In this document: positions 9,888 to 18,843 of the stretch, one piece after another | Position numbering within the stretch: the stretch's first letter is position 1 | Layout: every line of letters begins with the position of its first letter | Source of the DNA: Flavobacterium fryxellicola | Lineage (GTDB): Bacteria > Bacteroidota > Bacteroidia > Flavobacteriales > Flavobacteriaceae | NCBI RefSeq assembly: GCF_900143245.1 | Contig: NZ_FRDK01000007.1 | Coordinates: 124,001-188,000 of the forward strand | Reading direction: 5' to 3' | DNA: 64,000 nt | Program-made: the position numbers and the translations under genes | Notes under the pieces: generated by a model | The model's database searches: none | What the model was told of the DNA's origin: nothing | The model's input: the letters and a program-made list of their open reading frames with translations, nothing else

Positions 9888-12338
9888 TCAATAAAAATCT
9901 ACATTTAACGAAACTTTTATAGCTCTAAACTGAGCAACAGCCTCAAAACTATTCAGCATTTTTTGAATGGTTTTTTTTGTGTTTCCAATAGACACATTGT
10001 GCGGTATTTTAATAATAATTGTGCGAATGTATTCATTTCTAATGCGGCTAATAGCGGGCTCTTCAGGGCCTAATACCGGCATATTCAGGTTTTGACTCAT
10101 CACTTGGTACAACCACATCGATCCTTCCTTCAATTTATCAAAATCACGCTGTTTCAAGGTAATTTTTATAATTCTAAAATAAGGAGGGTATTTGTAAATT
10201 TGTCGATCATATACCTGTTCTTCATACATTCCAAGATAATTATTAGTAGTGACTTGTTGTATCGTATTGTGATTGGGATTGTAGGTTTGTATGATTACTT
10301 TTCCTTGCTTTTCAGAACGTCCAGCTCTGCCGGCAACCTGAGTCATCATTTGAAAACTTCTTTCGAAAGCCCTAAAATCAGGATGATACAACATAGTATC
10401 AGCATTCATAATCCCCACTAAACTTACATTATCAAAATCTAAGCCTTTGGCTAACATTTGAGTTCCAACTAGGACATCCATTTCTCGGTTCTTAAAACCA
10501 TCAATGATTTTTTCAAAACCAAATTTTCCTCGGGTCGTATCTTGATCCATTCGTCCTATTTTTGAATTAGGAAAAATAGATAATAATTCTTGTTCAATTT
10601 GTTCGGTTCCAAAACCTTTTGTAGTCAAATCAATACTAGAGCAGGCGTGACAATGCGTTGGTTTAGCCATGCTATAGCCGCAATAGTGGCATCGCAATTG
10701 GTTTTTATGTTTGTGATAGGTCAAGCTCACATCACATTGTTGGCATTGTGGAACGTGGCCACAAGTAATACACTCTACTACAGGAGAATATCCTCGTCTG
10801 TTTTGAAATAAAATTACTTGTTCCCCTAATGACAATGCATTTGTTATTTCTGCAATCAAAACATCGCTGAAATGTCCCGTCATTTTCTTGCGAAAGTATT
10901 TGTCTTTCAAATCCACCAATTCAATATTTGGCATCATTACATTTCCATACCGCTGTGAAATCTCGACTAAACCAAATTTGTCTGATGTAGCGTTATAATA
11001 GGTTTCAATACTAGGTGTTGCGGAACCTAAGAGCACTTTAGCCTTGTGGGAATGAGCCAGAACAATTGCTGCGTCTCGCGCATGATAACGCGGAGCGGGA
11101 TCGACTTGCTTAAATGTTTGCTCGTGTTCCTCATCAACGATTATAAATCCCAAATTATCAAAGGGCAAAAACAGTGCGGACCTCGCTCCTATTATTACTT
11201 GTGCTTTCTGGGAGTTTTGTAGTACTTGATTCCACACTTCGATTCGCTCATTATTATTGTATTTCGAATGAAAGACAGCCACTTTGTTACCAAAATATGT
11301 TCTTAACCGACCTACTAATTGCGTGGTCAAAGCAATTTCAGGAAGTAAATACAAAATTTGTTTACCAGCTTCCAGATATTCTTCAATCAGTTTAATATAA
11401 ATTTCTGTTTTCCCGCTAGACGTTACTCCATGAAGCAAGCACACCTCTTTTAGAACAAAACTAGCTTTAATTTCTACGAAAGCGTCCTGCTGGGCAGCAC
11501 TCAATATCAATTCTTGTTCATTTATTTTTCCATTGAATAGCACTCTGTCTTCCTGCAGAAAATAATCTTCTAAAATTTCTTTTTCGATTAAGGCTTTTAC
11601 GATTGCCGGCGAAGAATTGGCCTCTTCAACAAGTTTTTTTACAGTAATTGGTTTCTTTTCCATGGCGCTCAACTGGAAATAACGCATAACGATTTCCTTT
11701 TGCTTGTGAGCACTTTTCAAAATTTCCAATAATTCGCTCAATCCTTGATTGCTCTCGTATTTAGAATGCAAACGCACGTAGCGCACTAACTTCGGTTTGT
11801 AGCTTTCCTGAATTTCTTCATGAAGTACTAGGATGTTTTTATCAATTAACTTTTGGATAACAGGAAAAATATTTTTCTTGTTTAAGATTGCAATAATATC
11901 TTGAACTTTTAAACTATTTTGTTGTTGCAAAGCTTCGTATACCAAAAACTCATCATCTGTGAAAAGGCTAGTATCTACAGTAGCATTGGTTTTTTGAGAA
12001 ATTAGGGTTTCGCTTTCCAGCAAAAGTGCACTGGGCATAGCACCGCGATACACATCCCCAATAGCACACATATAATAAGAAGCTATCCATTGCCAATGCT
12101 TAATTTGGATTTGGGTGACTATTGGATTTTCATCTAGAATTTGATGAATTTCCTTGGCCTCATACAAACCGGGTTTATTTTGATGAATTTCAATAACTAA
12201 AGCCGTGTAAATTTTACTTTTACCAAAAGGAACTGCTACTCTCATCCCTATTTGAATGTAATGAAACTCTGCCTCAGAAATACTGTAGGTAAATGTTTTA
12301 GCAAGGGAAAGTGGTAAAATTACTTCTACGAAATGCAT
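9888..12338 (-). CDS. priA: Primosomal replication protein N' (PriA helicase)
   Basis: Restarts stalled replication forks and loads the primosome. The 816-residue protein has an N-terminal 3'-DNA-binding domain, Walker A GVTSSGKT at 304-311, a DEEH box at 402-405, and the eight-cysteine zinc-binding insert (Cys523, 526, 532, 535, 550, 553, 563, 566) typical of the family. The start codon lies only 8 bp from a 30-copy heptamer array (12347-12556), so the leader and any promoter must be inside or beyond the array. Confidence 0.96.
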   Translation of the reverse strand: MHFVEVILPLSLAKTFTYSISEAEFHYIQIGMRVAVPFGKSKIYTALVIEIHQNKPGLYEAKEIHQILDENPIVTQIQIKHWQWIASYYMCAIGDVYRGAMPSALLLESETLISQKTNATVDTSLFTDDEFLVYEALQQQNSLKVQDIIAILNKKNIFPVIQKLIDKNILVLHEEIQESYKPKLVRYVRLHSKYESNQGLSELLEILKSAHKQKEIVMRYFQLSAMEKKPITVKKLVEEANSSPAIVKALIEKEILEDYFLQEDRVLFNGKINEQELILSAAQQDAFVEIKASFVLKEVCLLHGVTSSGKTEIYIKLIEEYLEAGKQILYLLPEIALTTQLVGRLRTYFGNKVAVFHSKYNNNERIEVWNQVLQNSQKAQVIIGARSALFLPFDNLGFIIVDEEHEQTFKQVDPAPRYHARDAAIVLAHSHKAKVLLGSATPSIETYYNATSDKFGLVEISQRYGNVMMPNIELVDLKDKYFRKKMTGHFSDVLIAEITNALSLGEQVILFQNRRGYSPVVECITCGHVPQCQQCDVSLTYHKHKNQLRCHYCGYSMAKPTHCHACSSIDLTTKGFGTEQIEQELLSIFPNSKIGRMDQDTTRGKFGFEKIIDGFKNREMDVLVGTQMLAKGLDFDNVSLVGIMNADTMLYHPDFRAFERSFQMMTQVAGRAGRSEKQGKVIIQTYNPNHNTIQQVTTNNYLGMYEEQVYDRQIYKYPPYFRIIKITLKQRDFDKLKEGSMWLYQVMSQNLNMPVLGPEEPAISRIRNEYIRTIIIKIPHNVSIGNTKKTIQKMLNSFEAVAQFRAIKVSLNVDFY

Positions 12339-12346
12339 GGATTTTT

Positions 12347-12556
12347 GGTTATCGGTTGTCGGTTATCGGTTATTGGTTATCCGTTATTGGTTGTCGGTTG
12401 TCCGTTATTGGTTGTCCGTTATCGGTTATCGGTTATCCGTTATTGGTTATCTGTTATCGGTTGTCCGTTATCGGTTGTCGGTTATCGGTTGTCTGTTATC
12501 CGTTATCGGTTATTAGTTAACGGTTAGTAGTTAACGGGTTTCTGTTACCGTTATCA
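12347..12556. repeat. Tandem array of about 30 heptamers (GGTTATC)
   Basis: About 210 bp made of consecutive 7-bp units, mostly GGTTATC with variants GGTTGTC, CGTTATC, GGTTATT and TGTTATC. Units degrade at the right end (AGTTAAC, GGTTAGT). Three heptamers are 21 bp, so the array is open in several frames and produces spurious RLSVIG-repeat ORFs. It occupies the whole leader of priA. Confidence 0.9.
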
Positions 12557-12605
12557 AGTTTGAATGGCGGACAAAAAAATAAGGATTTTAAACAAAAAAA
12601 TAAAT

Positions 12606-13034
12606 TTACTTTACTCTGTTCCAAGTTTGTGTTCTTCCAAATAAAGAAACGCCAATGTACCCGCGTACTTTTAATTTGTCATTTCCATCCAACGCCAAAA
12701 AGCATTTGTATTGTTTCCCCGTAGTGGGGTCAAGAATTTTGCCTGAATTGTATTCTTTACCATCTTTTTTGAGACCTTTAATAATAACAAGTCCCATCAC
12801 TGGTTTATTTTTTTCTTCGCCTGAACATTCGGTACACACGCTTTTTTTCTTATCAACATCAATGATGTCAATTATTTTTCCGTAGATTTTTCCAGAACGC
12901 TCGTAGATTTCAACAATTGATTTGGCTTTACCCGTTTCGTCATCAATAGTTTTCCATTTTCCCAGTACGCTGTGGCTTTGACCATAAAAAGCCATTGAAA
13001 TAAATAAGGCAAGCATTGTAATAGTATTTTTCAT
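12606..13034 (-). CDS. Secreted DUF2147 family protein
   Basis: A 142-residue protein with a Sec signal peptide (cleavage after FYGQ) and the DUF2147 pattern: VLGKWKTIDDETGKAKSIVE, a CTEC cysteine pair near residue 69, then GKILDPTTGKQYKC. Probably periplasmic. The fold is lipocalin/fatty-acid-binding-like in family descriptions and the function is unknown. A Flavo-1-like element lies directly upstream on the opposite strand. Confidence 0.85.
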   Translation of the reverse strand: MKNTITMLALFISMAFYGQSHSVLGKWKTIDDETGKAKSIVEIYERSGKIYGKIIDIIDVDKKKSVCTECSGEEKNKPVMGLVIIKGLKKDGKEYNSGKILDPTTGKQYKCFLALDGNDKLKVRGYIGVSLFGRTQTWNRVK

Positions 13035-13045
13035 TTTTTTATTTT

Positions 13046-13128
13046 TTAGCCCTGATAGCAGTGGAAATCCTTTTTTCTCGTTTCTTTAACGAGAAAAAAG
13101 ATTGCAACGAATAGCAGGAAATAGCTCC
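13046..13128 (+). ncRNA. Flavo-1-like structured RNA element, copy 2
   Basis: The best-formed copy. The outer stem is AGC-CCTG with CAGG-AAATA-GCT. The inner hairpin is AATC-(C)-TTTTTTCTCG with CGAGAAAAAAGATT around a TTTCTTTAA loop, with one bulged C as in the other copies. It points away from the DUF2147 gene and sits between it and the YihY gene. Confidence 0.65.
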
Positions 13129-13157
13129 TAAAAGTAAAACTATTTTGATTTAATTAA

Positions 13158-14066
13158 TTATTCATTTTTTGCTTTTAACTTGTTTACTGAGGCATTCAGT
13201 TCGAAACCCAACAGTAATATCATGCAGTTGATCCAAATATAAAACATCAAGACCAATAATGTACCTATTGAACCATATAATTCATTGTATTGTGAAAACT
13301 TTGTGACCCAAATCCCAAAAAAATAGGAATCCAAAACAATCAAAATGGTTGTAAATACGGACCCTATGGAGATGAAAGCTCTGTTTTTGTCATGTTTGGT
13401 ACCAAATTTAAAAAGTACAGAGGTTGTGATTAAAATCATCGCAATAACGAATGCATACCGCCCTAGAACGACCAGTTGAACTTGGTCACTAAATACTGTT
13501 TTTTGTATAATCACCTCAAAAACAACGATGATCGATACGGTTACGATTAGCAAAAGCGACAATAATAAGGACATGCCTAATGCTACTACATACTGGCGTA
13601 TAAAACCCCTTTTGATTAGTACATGTCTAGAGGTTTCAAATCCCCCTAAGATTCCATTCAATCCATTGGCCATCAAGAATATGGACAATATAAATCCAGA
13701 AGACAATAAACCTGAATCACTATTATTAAGAATATCGGTAATGATTTTATAAATGGCATCATAAGTATTAGGAGGCACTCCATCCTTGACAAACATCAAA
13801 AAATCTTCCTGAAAACCCGCAATAGGTATAAATGGGATTAGATTTAAGATAAAAAGAGCAAAGGGAAACAGCGCCATAAAGAAACTAAATGCAATGGCGC
13901 TCGCATGATAGGTTAAAGCGCTTTCTACGATTCCTAGACCATATAATTCCAACAAATCATATAGAGATAGCCCTTTTAGCCACGGAAGCTCTATCTTTTT
14001 TAAACCATAGACGAGATTCCGTACGACTGGGATTCTTTTCAGTTTTGCTTCAATTTCTTTACTCAT
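13158..14066 (-). CDS. YihY/BrkB family inner membrane protein
   Basis: A 302-residue protein with about six membrane helices and the family signature YHASAIAFSFFMALFPFALF near residue 60, plus the C-terminal YGSIGTLLVLMFYIWINCMI helix. YihY/BrkB proteins are often misannotated as ribonuclease BN; their transport role is not settled. The start overlaps the nadC stop by 4 bp, indicating translational coupling. Confidence 0.9.
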   Translation of the reverse strand: MSKEIEAKLKRIPVVRNLVYGLKKIELPWLKGLSLYDLLELYGLGIVESALTYHASAIAFSFFMALFPFALFILNLIPFIPIAGFQEDFLMFVKDGVPPNTYDAIYKIITDILNNSDSGLLSSGFILSIFLMANGLNGILGGFETSRHVLIKRGFIRQYVVALGMSLLLSLLLIVTVSIIVVFEVIIQKTVFSDQVQLVVLGRYAFVIAMILITTSVLFKFGTKHDKNRAFISIGSVFTTILIVLDSYFFGIWVTKFSQYNELYGSIGTLLVLMFYIWINCMILLLGFELNASVNKLKAKNE

Positions 14067-14920
14067 ATTGCTTTTAAGCTCAAATCCATGTTATAAACAG
14101 AATGTGTTAAGGCGCCAGAGGAAATAAAATCTACTCCGCAATCCGCATAGCTGCGAATGGTATTTTCGTTGATATTTCCAGAAGATTCCGTTAAGCATTT
14201 TCCACCAATCAAAGTTACTGCTTTTTTAGTATCATCAAAATTGAAATTGTCTATCAAAATTCTGTAAATACCTTCGCTTTTCAAAATCTCATTGATTTCG
14301 TCTAAATTTCTGGCTTCGATAATGATTTTCAAATCCAGATTTTTTTCCTTGAGATAGGCTTTTGTTTTGGCTATGGCCAATGTTATTCCGCCAGCGAAAT
14401 CATTGTGATTGTCCTTTAGCATTACCATATCATATAAAGCAAAACGGTGGTTTTCGCCTCCGCCAATTTTAACTGCCCATTTCTCGCAGGCTCGGAAACC
14501 TGGAGTAGTTTTACGAGTATCTAGAATTTTAGTTTTGGTTCCTTTCAATAAACGAACATATTCTTTAGTTTTAGTCGCAATAGCCGACATTCTTTGCATT
14601 GAATTCAAAACAACTCGTTCTGATTTTAGAATAGATTGCGAACTTCCCGAAACATGAAAAACAATATCCCCTTTCGTTACTGAAGTTCCATCCTCAATGA
14701 AGGTTTCTATTTGCAAATTAGGATCAACAAATCCAAAAATCATTTTGGCGAAAGCTACTCCTGCAATTATACCATCTTCTTTTACAAGTAACTTCGCTTT
14801 TCCAGTTGCTGTTGCAGGAATACAGGCCAAGGAACTAAAATCACCTGGACCAACGTCCTCGCGTATCGCATTTTTAATTATTAATTCTAACTCTTTTTTA
14901 AACTGCGCCTCGCTAATCAT
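14063..14920 (-). CDS. nadC: Nicotinate-nucleotide pyrophosphorylase (carboxylating)
   Basis: Quinolinate phosphoribosyltransferase of de novo NAD synthesis, 285 residues. Motifs seen are DTRKTTPGFRACEKWAVKIG with GGGENHR following, KDNH, and the C-terminal ESSGNINENTIRSYADCGVD. Length is normal. It overlaps the YihY gene by 4 bp. nadA and nadB are not in the window. Confidence 0.96.
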   Translation of the reverse strand: MISEAQFKKELELIIKNAIREDVGPGDFSSLACIPATATGKAKLLVKEDGIIAGVAFAKMIFGFVDPNLQIETFIEDGTSVTKGDIVFHVSGSSQSILKSERVVLNSMQRMSAIATKTKEYVRLLKGTKTKILDTRKTTPGFRACEKWAVKIGGGENHRFALYDMVMLKDNHNDFAGGITLAIAKTKAYLKEKNLDLKIIIEARNLDEINEILKSEGIYRILIDNFNFDDTKKAVTLIGGKCLTESSGNINENTIRSYADCGVDFISSGALTHSVYNMDLSLKAI

Positions 14921-15126
14921 AATATCTAAATTTATGGAATGCTAAAGTAAGGTATATTTTGTGGATTTGAAAATTTGTAGACGGGGTTCTTTACAAAAAA
15001 AGGAAGCCATGGCGCTAGTTATAAGAAAGACCTTCAATACTGCAATTTAAAAAAACAGCATCTTTAAATCTTTCGCCATTATGCTAATACTAAAAAAGAT
15101 TAGGGCTCACAAAATCATACACAAAG

Positions 15127-15158
15127 TTGGCGGTTTCCTATTTAAAATCTTATATTTG
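15127..15158 (+). promoter_or_regulatory. Candidate promoter of the repeated-motif lipoprotein gene
   Basis: TTG at 15127-15129 and TATATTTG at 15151-15158 (TAnnTTTG), with a 21-bp spacer, slightly longer than the usual 19. It lies 25 bp before the ATG at 15184. Confidence 0.45.
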
Positions 15159-15183
15159 AAAATAGTAATTTAAACCTTGCTTT

Positions 15184-15621
15184 ATGAAATATTTTATAAG
15201 TTTGCTTTCTGTAATGTTATTTCTAATGACTTCTTGTAAAAAGGAAGCGGAACAGGAAAGTAGCACCACTCCAACAAATGTAGTTCCTTTTACCGAAGTC
15301 GGCAGGCAGATGCAAAATCAATCCCAAACTATTGCGCAGCCACAAAACACAAGTCCACAGACAGGAGCCGTTGCACCTGGTATGAATCCGGCGCATGGTC
15401 AACCGGGTCACCGATGTGATATTGCTGTGGGAGCTCCTTTAAATGCTCCGGTTGCAACAACACAAACAACCGTAAAACAAAATGCAACCGCTCCTGCTCC
15501 AACCGTAACTACTACTGCGGCTCCAGTAGAAACAACTCCAACACCAGAAGGAATGAATCCGCCACACGGACAAACCAACCATCGATGTGACATTGCTGTA
15601 GGCGCACCATTACCAAAATAA
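15184..15621 (+). CDS. Lipoprotein with duplicated GMNPxHGQxxHRCDI motif
   Basis: A 145-residue lipoprotein (lipobox FLMTSC, Cys18). It consists of a low-complexity Thr/Pro/Ala/Gln linker and two copies of a 21-residue motif at residues 66-86 and 123-143, identical at 18 positions. Each copy contains GMNP, HGQ and HRCDIAVGAPL, giving two His and one Cys per copy, which could bind a metal. I have seen this motif in flavobacterial hypothetical proteins but know no function. A CIA30-family gene follows after 32 bp. Confidence 0.75.
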   Translation: MKYFISLLSVMLFLMTSCKKEAEQESSTTPTNVVPFTEVGRQMQNQSQTIAQPQNTSPQTGAVAPGMNPAHGQPGHRCDIAVGAPLNAPVATTQTTVKQNATAPAPTVTTTAAPVETTPTPEGMNPPHGQTNHRCDIAVGAPLPK

Positions 15622-15653
15622 GACTTTAAAAATTTATTTTTAAACTAAAAAAA

Positions 15654-16145
15654 ATGAATCCAAAACTAATTTTTAAATTTAGTTCCGATAGTGATTTAAG
15701 GCATTGGAAAGTAGTCAATGATGCGGTGATGGGTGGAAAATCAAAAAGCAAATTGCACCTCAATGCTGAAGGAAATGGCACATTTGAAGGTGCTGTTTCT
15801 TTAGAAAATAATGGGGGATTTTGTTCCGTCAAATACGTCTTTGAACCTATAACTTTAGAGAAAAGCACGTTCATTTTCATCCATTTGAAAGGGGATGGCA
15901 AAAAATATCAATTTAGAGTAAAATCCAACACCAGTGATTCCCATTCCTACGTTTACCTCTTTCAAACTACCGCTGACTGGCAAACAATACAAATTCCTAT
16001 CAGCGAATTGTACCCTGCTTTTAGAGGACAAAAATTAAATATGCCCAATTATAATGGATTCAATTTAGAAGAAATAGCTTTCTTGATTGGGAATAAAAAA
16101 GAGGAACAATTTCAATTGGTTGTGGATCGAATTGAGGCCAAGTAA
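15654..16145 (+). CDS. CIA30 family protein
   Basis: A 163-residue protein with the CIA30 (complex I intermediate-associated protein 30) jelly-roll pattern: WKVVNDAVMGGKSKSKLHL, GGFCSVKY, FIHLKGDGKKYQFRVK, and WQTIQIPISELYPAFRGQ. Bacterial members are small single-domain proteins of unsettled function; mitochondrial relatives assist complex I assembly. No signal peptide, so cytoplasmic. Probably cotranscribed with the preceding lipoprotein gene. Confidence 0.85.
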   Translation: MNPKLIFKFSSDSDLRHWKVVNDAVMGGKSKSKLHLNAEGNGTFEGAVSLENNGGFCSVKYVFEPITLEKSTFIFIHLKGDGKKYQFRVKSNTSDSHSYVYLFQTTADWQTIQIPISELYPAFRGQKLNMPNYNGFNLEEIAFLIGNKKEEQFQLVVDRIEAK

Positions 16146-16199
16146 CTACTTTTTGACATATTCAAACCATAATAATTCATACAAAAGTTTGAATTTCTC

Positions 16200-16207
16200 T
16201 ATCTTTG
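16200..16207 (+). promoter_or_regulatory. -7 element for rlmH
   Basis: TATCTTTG (TAnnTTTG form) 21 bp before the rlmH ATG. I see no clear TTG at the expected -33 distance. Confidence 0.45.
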
Positions 16208-16228
16208 CAGCACTGAAATATAATAAAA

Positions 16229-16702
16229 ATGAACATCAAACTGATTGCTATTGGTAAAACCGATAACAAAGCACTACAAACTTTAATAGACGATTATACA
16301 AAGCGTTTGTCTTTTTATATCAAATTTGATTTGGATATTATCCCAGATATAAAAAATGTAAAAAACTTATCTGAAAGTCAACAAAAAGAGAAAGAAGGCG
16401 AATTGATTTTATCGAAAATTACGCCTACCGATCAATTGATTTTATTAGATGAAAACGGTAACAATTTCTCTAGCGTTTCTTTTTCAGAAGAATTACAAAA
16501 AAAAATGAACTCCGGAATAAAAACTTTAGTATTTGTAATTGGTGGTCCGTATGGTTTTTCGGATACGGTTTATGCTAAAGCGCAAGGCAAAATATCGCTA
16601 TCGTTGATGACATTTTCGCATCAAATGGTACGTTTATTTTTTATCGAACAATTGTATCGTGGCTTCACGATTTTAAAAAACGAGCCGTATCATCACCAAT
16701 AA
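16229..16702 (+). CDS. rlmH: 23S rRNA (pseudouridine1915-N3)-methyltransferase
   Basis: RlmH, a SPOUT-class methyltransferase that acts on position 1915 of 23S rRNA in the assembled ribosome. The 157-residue protein shows the trefoil-knot SAM site FVIGGPYGFSD and the C-terminal signature LSLMTFSHQMVRLFFIEQLY ending in NEPYHHQ. Length is as expected. Confidence 0.97.
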   Translation: MNIKLIAIGKTDNKALQTLIDDYTKRLSFYIKFDLDIIPDIKNVKNLSESQQKEKEGELILSKITPTDQLILLDENGNNFSSVSFSEELQKKMNSGIKTLVFVIGGPYGFSDTVYAKAQGKISLSLMTFSHQMVRLFFIEQLYRGFTILKNEPYHHQ

Positions 16703-16742
16703 AAAGTGATTCGTGTTCATTCGCAGTTTTCAGCTGATTTGA

Positions 16743-17363
16743 TTAATAAATAAACTCCTCCTTGCTTTTAAAATCTAAATGTAAGCTTTCGATAAAAATT
16801 TTATTCTGCAAATAGCTTCCAAAACTAAGATTTCTGTGAAAGCCAAAACTAAAATCATTTGCTTGTTCCCTTGATAAAATTTGGATCAATACTTCTTTGA
16901 CTTTTTCTTTTTTGACAATTGCATTTTCAATTAGGACTTCATTATTTTTATTGAAATAAATTACAGCAGCAGTAGGTTTCTTCATTTTGTAGTACACATT
17001 TGTAAAAGGGATGAAAGCTAAATTTTTTCCAATCGAATCGGCATAAGAATAATAATTTTCAGCTTTTTCATTTTTATGTGCTTTTTCTTCCCGTTTTTTC
17101 TGTTGCAATTTTATCACTTGGGGAACAACTAGGCGCAGTGGCAACCGTTTGTCTATATTTAAGATCCAATTGGTAGAAATAATACTGTTTTTTCGGTTTA
17201 CTTCTGCTAGTGTATCTTTATCTTTTGTTCTGAAAAAAATATAAATAGGCGAATGATCTTGCACATCGGCTACGACCGTAACATCTGATTTAGGCAACAG
17301 GATATCTTCTTTATATCCACAAGAAAAAAGGACAAAAAGAACAATTAAGGTAAAATATTTCAT
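16743..17363 (-). CDS. Hypothetical lipoprotein
   Basis: A 206-residue protein with a lipoprotein signal (FVLFSC, Cys15) and a mixed alpha/beta body that includes a basic segment QQKKREEKAHKNEKAEN. No family recognised. It starts 2 bp after the folP stop on the same strand, so it is probably translated from the folP message. Its location would be the periplasmic face of a membrane. Confidence 0.7.
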   Translation of the reverse strand: MKYFTLIVLFVLFSCGYKEDILLPKSDVTVVADVQDHSPIYIFFRTKDKDTLAEVNRKNSIISTNWILNIDKRLPLRLVVPQVIKLQQKKREEKAHKNEKAENYYSYADSIGKNLAFIPFTNVYYKMKKPTAAVIYFNKNNEVLIENAIVKKEKVKEVLIQILSREQANDFSFGFHRNLSFGSYLQNKIFIESLHLDFKSKEEFIY

Positions 17364-17365
17364 CT

Positions 17366-18190
17366 TTATAAATTAATTTTATTAAATAATTGAACACATT
17401 CCATAGCTTCTTTGACATCATGAACTCGAAGGATTTTAGCCCCTTTGGTCAATGCCAAAGTATTTAAAATAGTTGTTCCGTTTAATGCCTTTTCTATTGT
17501 GATGTCCAGCGTTTTATAGATCATCGATTTCCTAGAAACTCCGATAAGTAATGGCAATTCGAGCATTTTAAACAATTCCATTTTTTGAAAAACCTCAAAA
17601 TTTTGATCGATCGTTTTAGCAAAGCCAAAGCCTGGATCTATGATTAAATCATTGATTCCAAAACGTCTCGCTTCTGCTACTCGTTCTGAAAAATAATACA
17701 GCATTTCTTTGACAATATCTTCGTAATTGGTAAGACTTTGCATGGTTTGTGGATTGCCTCGCAGGTGCATCATAATATAAGGAACATTGTGTTTTCCCAC
17801 TACTTCCAACATTTTATCATCTAGTTTTCCTGCCGAAATGTCATTTACGATTGCGGCACCAATGTCAATAGTAGCTTTAACAACTTCACTTCTAAAGGTG
17901 TCAATGGACAATAATGTCTCTGGAAAATGTTTTAGAATTAAATCTACAACTGGAACAATTCTTGAAATTTCTTCCTTTTCAGACACAAATTCTGCATTGG
18001 GTTTACTCGAGTAAGCGCCAACATCTATAAAAGTAGCGCCATCAAGTAGCATTTTTTCGACTTGGGAAAGGATTTCGGTTTCATTTCTATACTTTCCGCC
18101 ATCAAAAAAGGAGTTTGGCGTCACATTCAAAATCCCCATTACTTTGGGCGTTTCTAAGTCAATAAGTATTCCTTTACAGTTAATCGTCAT
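17366..18190 (-). CDS. folP: Dihydropteroate synthase
   Basis: Joins p-aminobenzoate to dihydropterin pyrophosphate in folate synthesis; target of sulfonamides. The 274-residue TIM barrel has MGILNVTPNSFFDGG, the FIDVGAYSSKP loop, IIDPGFGFAKT and IGVSRKSM. Length is normal. Divergent from the DUF1599-DoxX genes, an arrangement I recall as common in Bacteroidota. Confidence 0.96.
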   Translation of the reverse strand: MTINCKGILIDLETPKVMGILNVTPNSFFDGGKYRNETEILSQVEKMLLDGATFIDVGAYSSKPNAEFVSEKEEISRIVPVVDLILKHFPETLLSIDTFRSEVVKATIDIGAAIVNDISAGKLDDKMLEVVGKHNVPYIMMHLRGNPQTMQSLTNYEDIVKEMLYYFSERVAEARRFGINDLIIDPGFGFAKTIDQNFEVFQKMELFKMLELPLLIGVSRKSMIYKTLDITIEKALNGTTILNTLALTKGAKILRVHDVKEAMECVQLFNKINL

Positions 18191-18278
18191 GCGTTTATGG
18201 TTTTAAAGACTTCAAAATTCTGCATTCAAAAAAAATATCTTATTTTTGAAAAAATTTGAATACAAATATACACCAATA

Positions 18279-18824
18279 ATGAAGAATACTTCAAAGGAAT
18301 ATGACACTGTTATTGCAACTTGTCGCACGCTTTTTGTTAACAAAATGAAAGATTACGGCTGTGCTTGGCGCATTTTAAGATTGCCATCGCTTACCGACCA
18401 AATCTACATTAAAGCCCAAAGAATTAGAAGCTTACAAGAAAACGAAGTTCGTAAAATTGAAGAAGATGAAACAGGCGAATTTATAGGAATCATCAATTAT
18501 TCCATTATGGCGTTGATTCAACTAGAATTAGGCGTTGCTGACCAACCTGACTTAAGTGTTGAAAAGGCGACTGAATTATACGATTCCAAAGTAAAACTGA
18601 CCAAAGATTTAATGGAAAATAAAAATCATGATTATGGGGAAGCTTGGCGCGAAATGCGTGTGAGTTCCTTAACTGATTTGATTTTGCAAAAATTACTTCG
18701 CGTCAAACAAATTGAAGATAATAAGGGAAAAACTATAGTTTCTGAAGGAATCGATGCTAATTACCAGGATATGATTAATTATTCGATTTTTGCCTTAATT
18801 TTAATGGGTTTTGGAAATAATTAA
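18279..18824 (+). CDS. DUF1599 domain protein
   Basis: A 181-residue protein from the ATG at 18279 (the frame is open from a TTG at 18246, but the extra residues look like leader). It contains two DUF1599 repeats: MKDYGCAWRILRLPSLTDQI and NKNHDYGEAWREMRVSSLTD. The family has been linked to nucleotide modification by domain context, without biochemical proof that I know of. The DoxX gene that follows starts 19 bp after its stop. Confidence 0.85.
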   Translation: MKNTSKEYDTVIATCRTLFVNKMKDYGCAWRILRLPSLTDQIYIKAQRIRSLQENEVRKIEEDETGEFIGIINYSIMALIQLELGVADQPDLSVEKATELYDSKVKLTKDLMENKNHDYGEAWREMRVSSLTDLILQKLLRVKQIEDNKGKTIVSEGIDANYQDMINYSIFALILMGFGNN

Positions 18825-18843
18825 TAAAAGCAATCAAAAAAAA

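Noticed and set aside
12311-12527. Two overlapping forward ORFs encoding RLSVIG-type repeats
   Set aside because: They are translations of the 7-bp tandem repeat, which is open in several frames because three units make 21 bp. No start signal, and they run over the priA start.
15223-15593. Antisense ORFs opposite the repeated-motif lipoprotein
   Set aside because: They follow from the Thr/Ala/Pro-rich composition of the sense strand and show no signal of their own.
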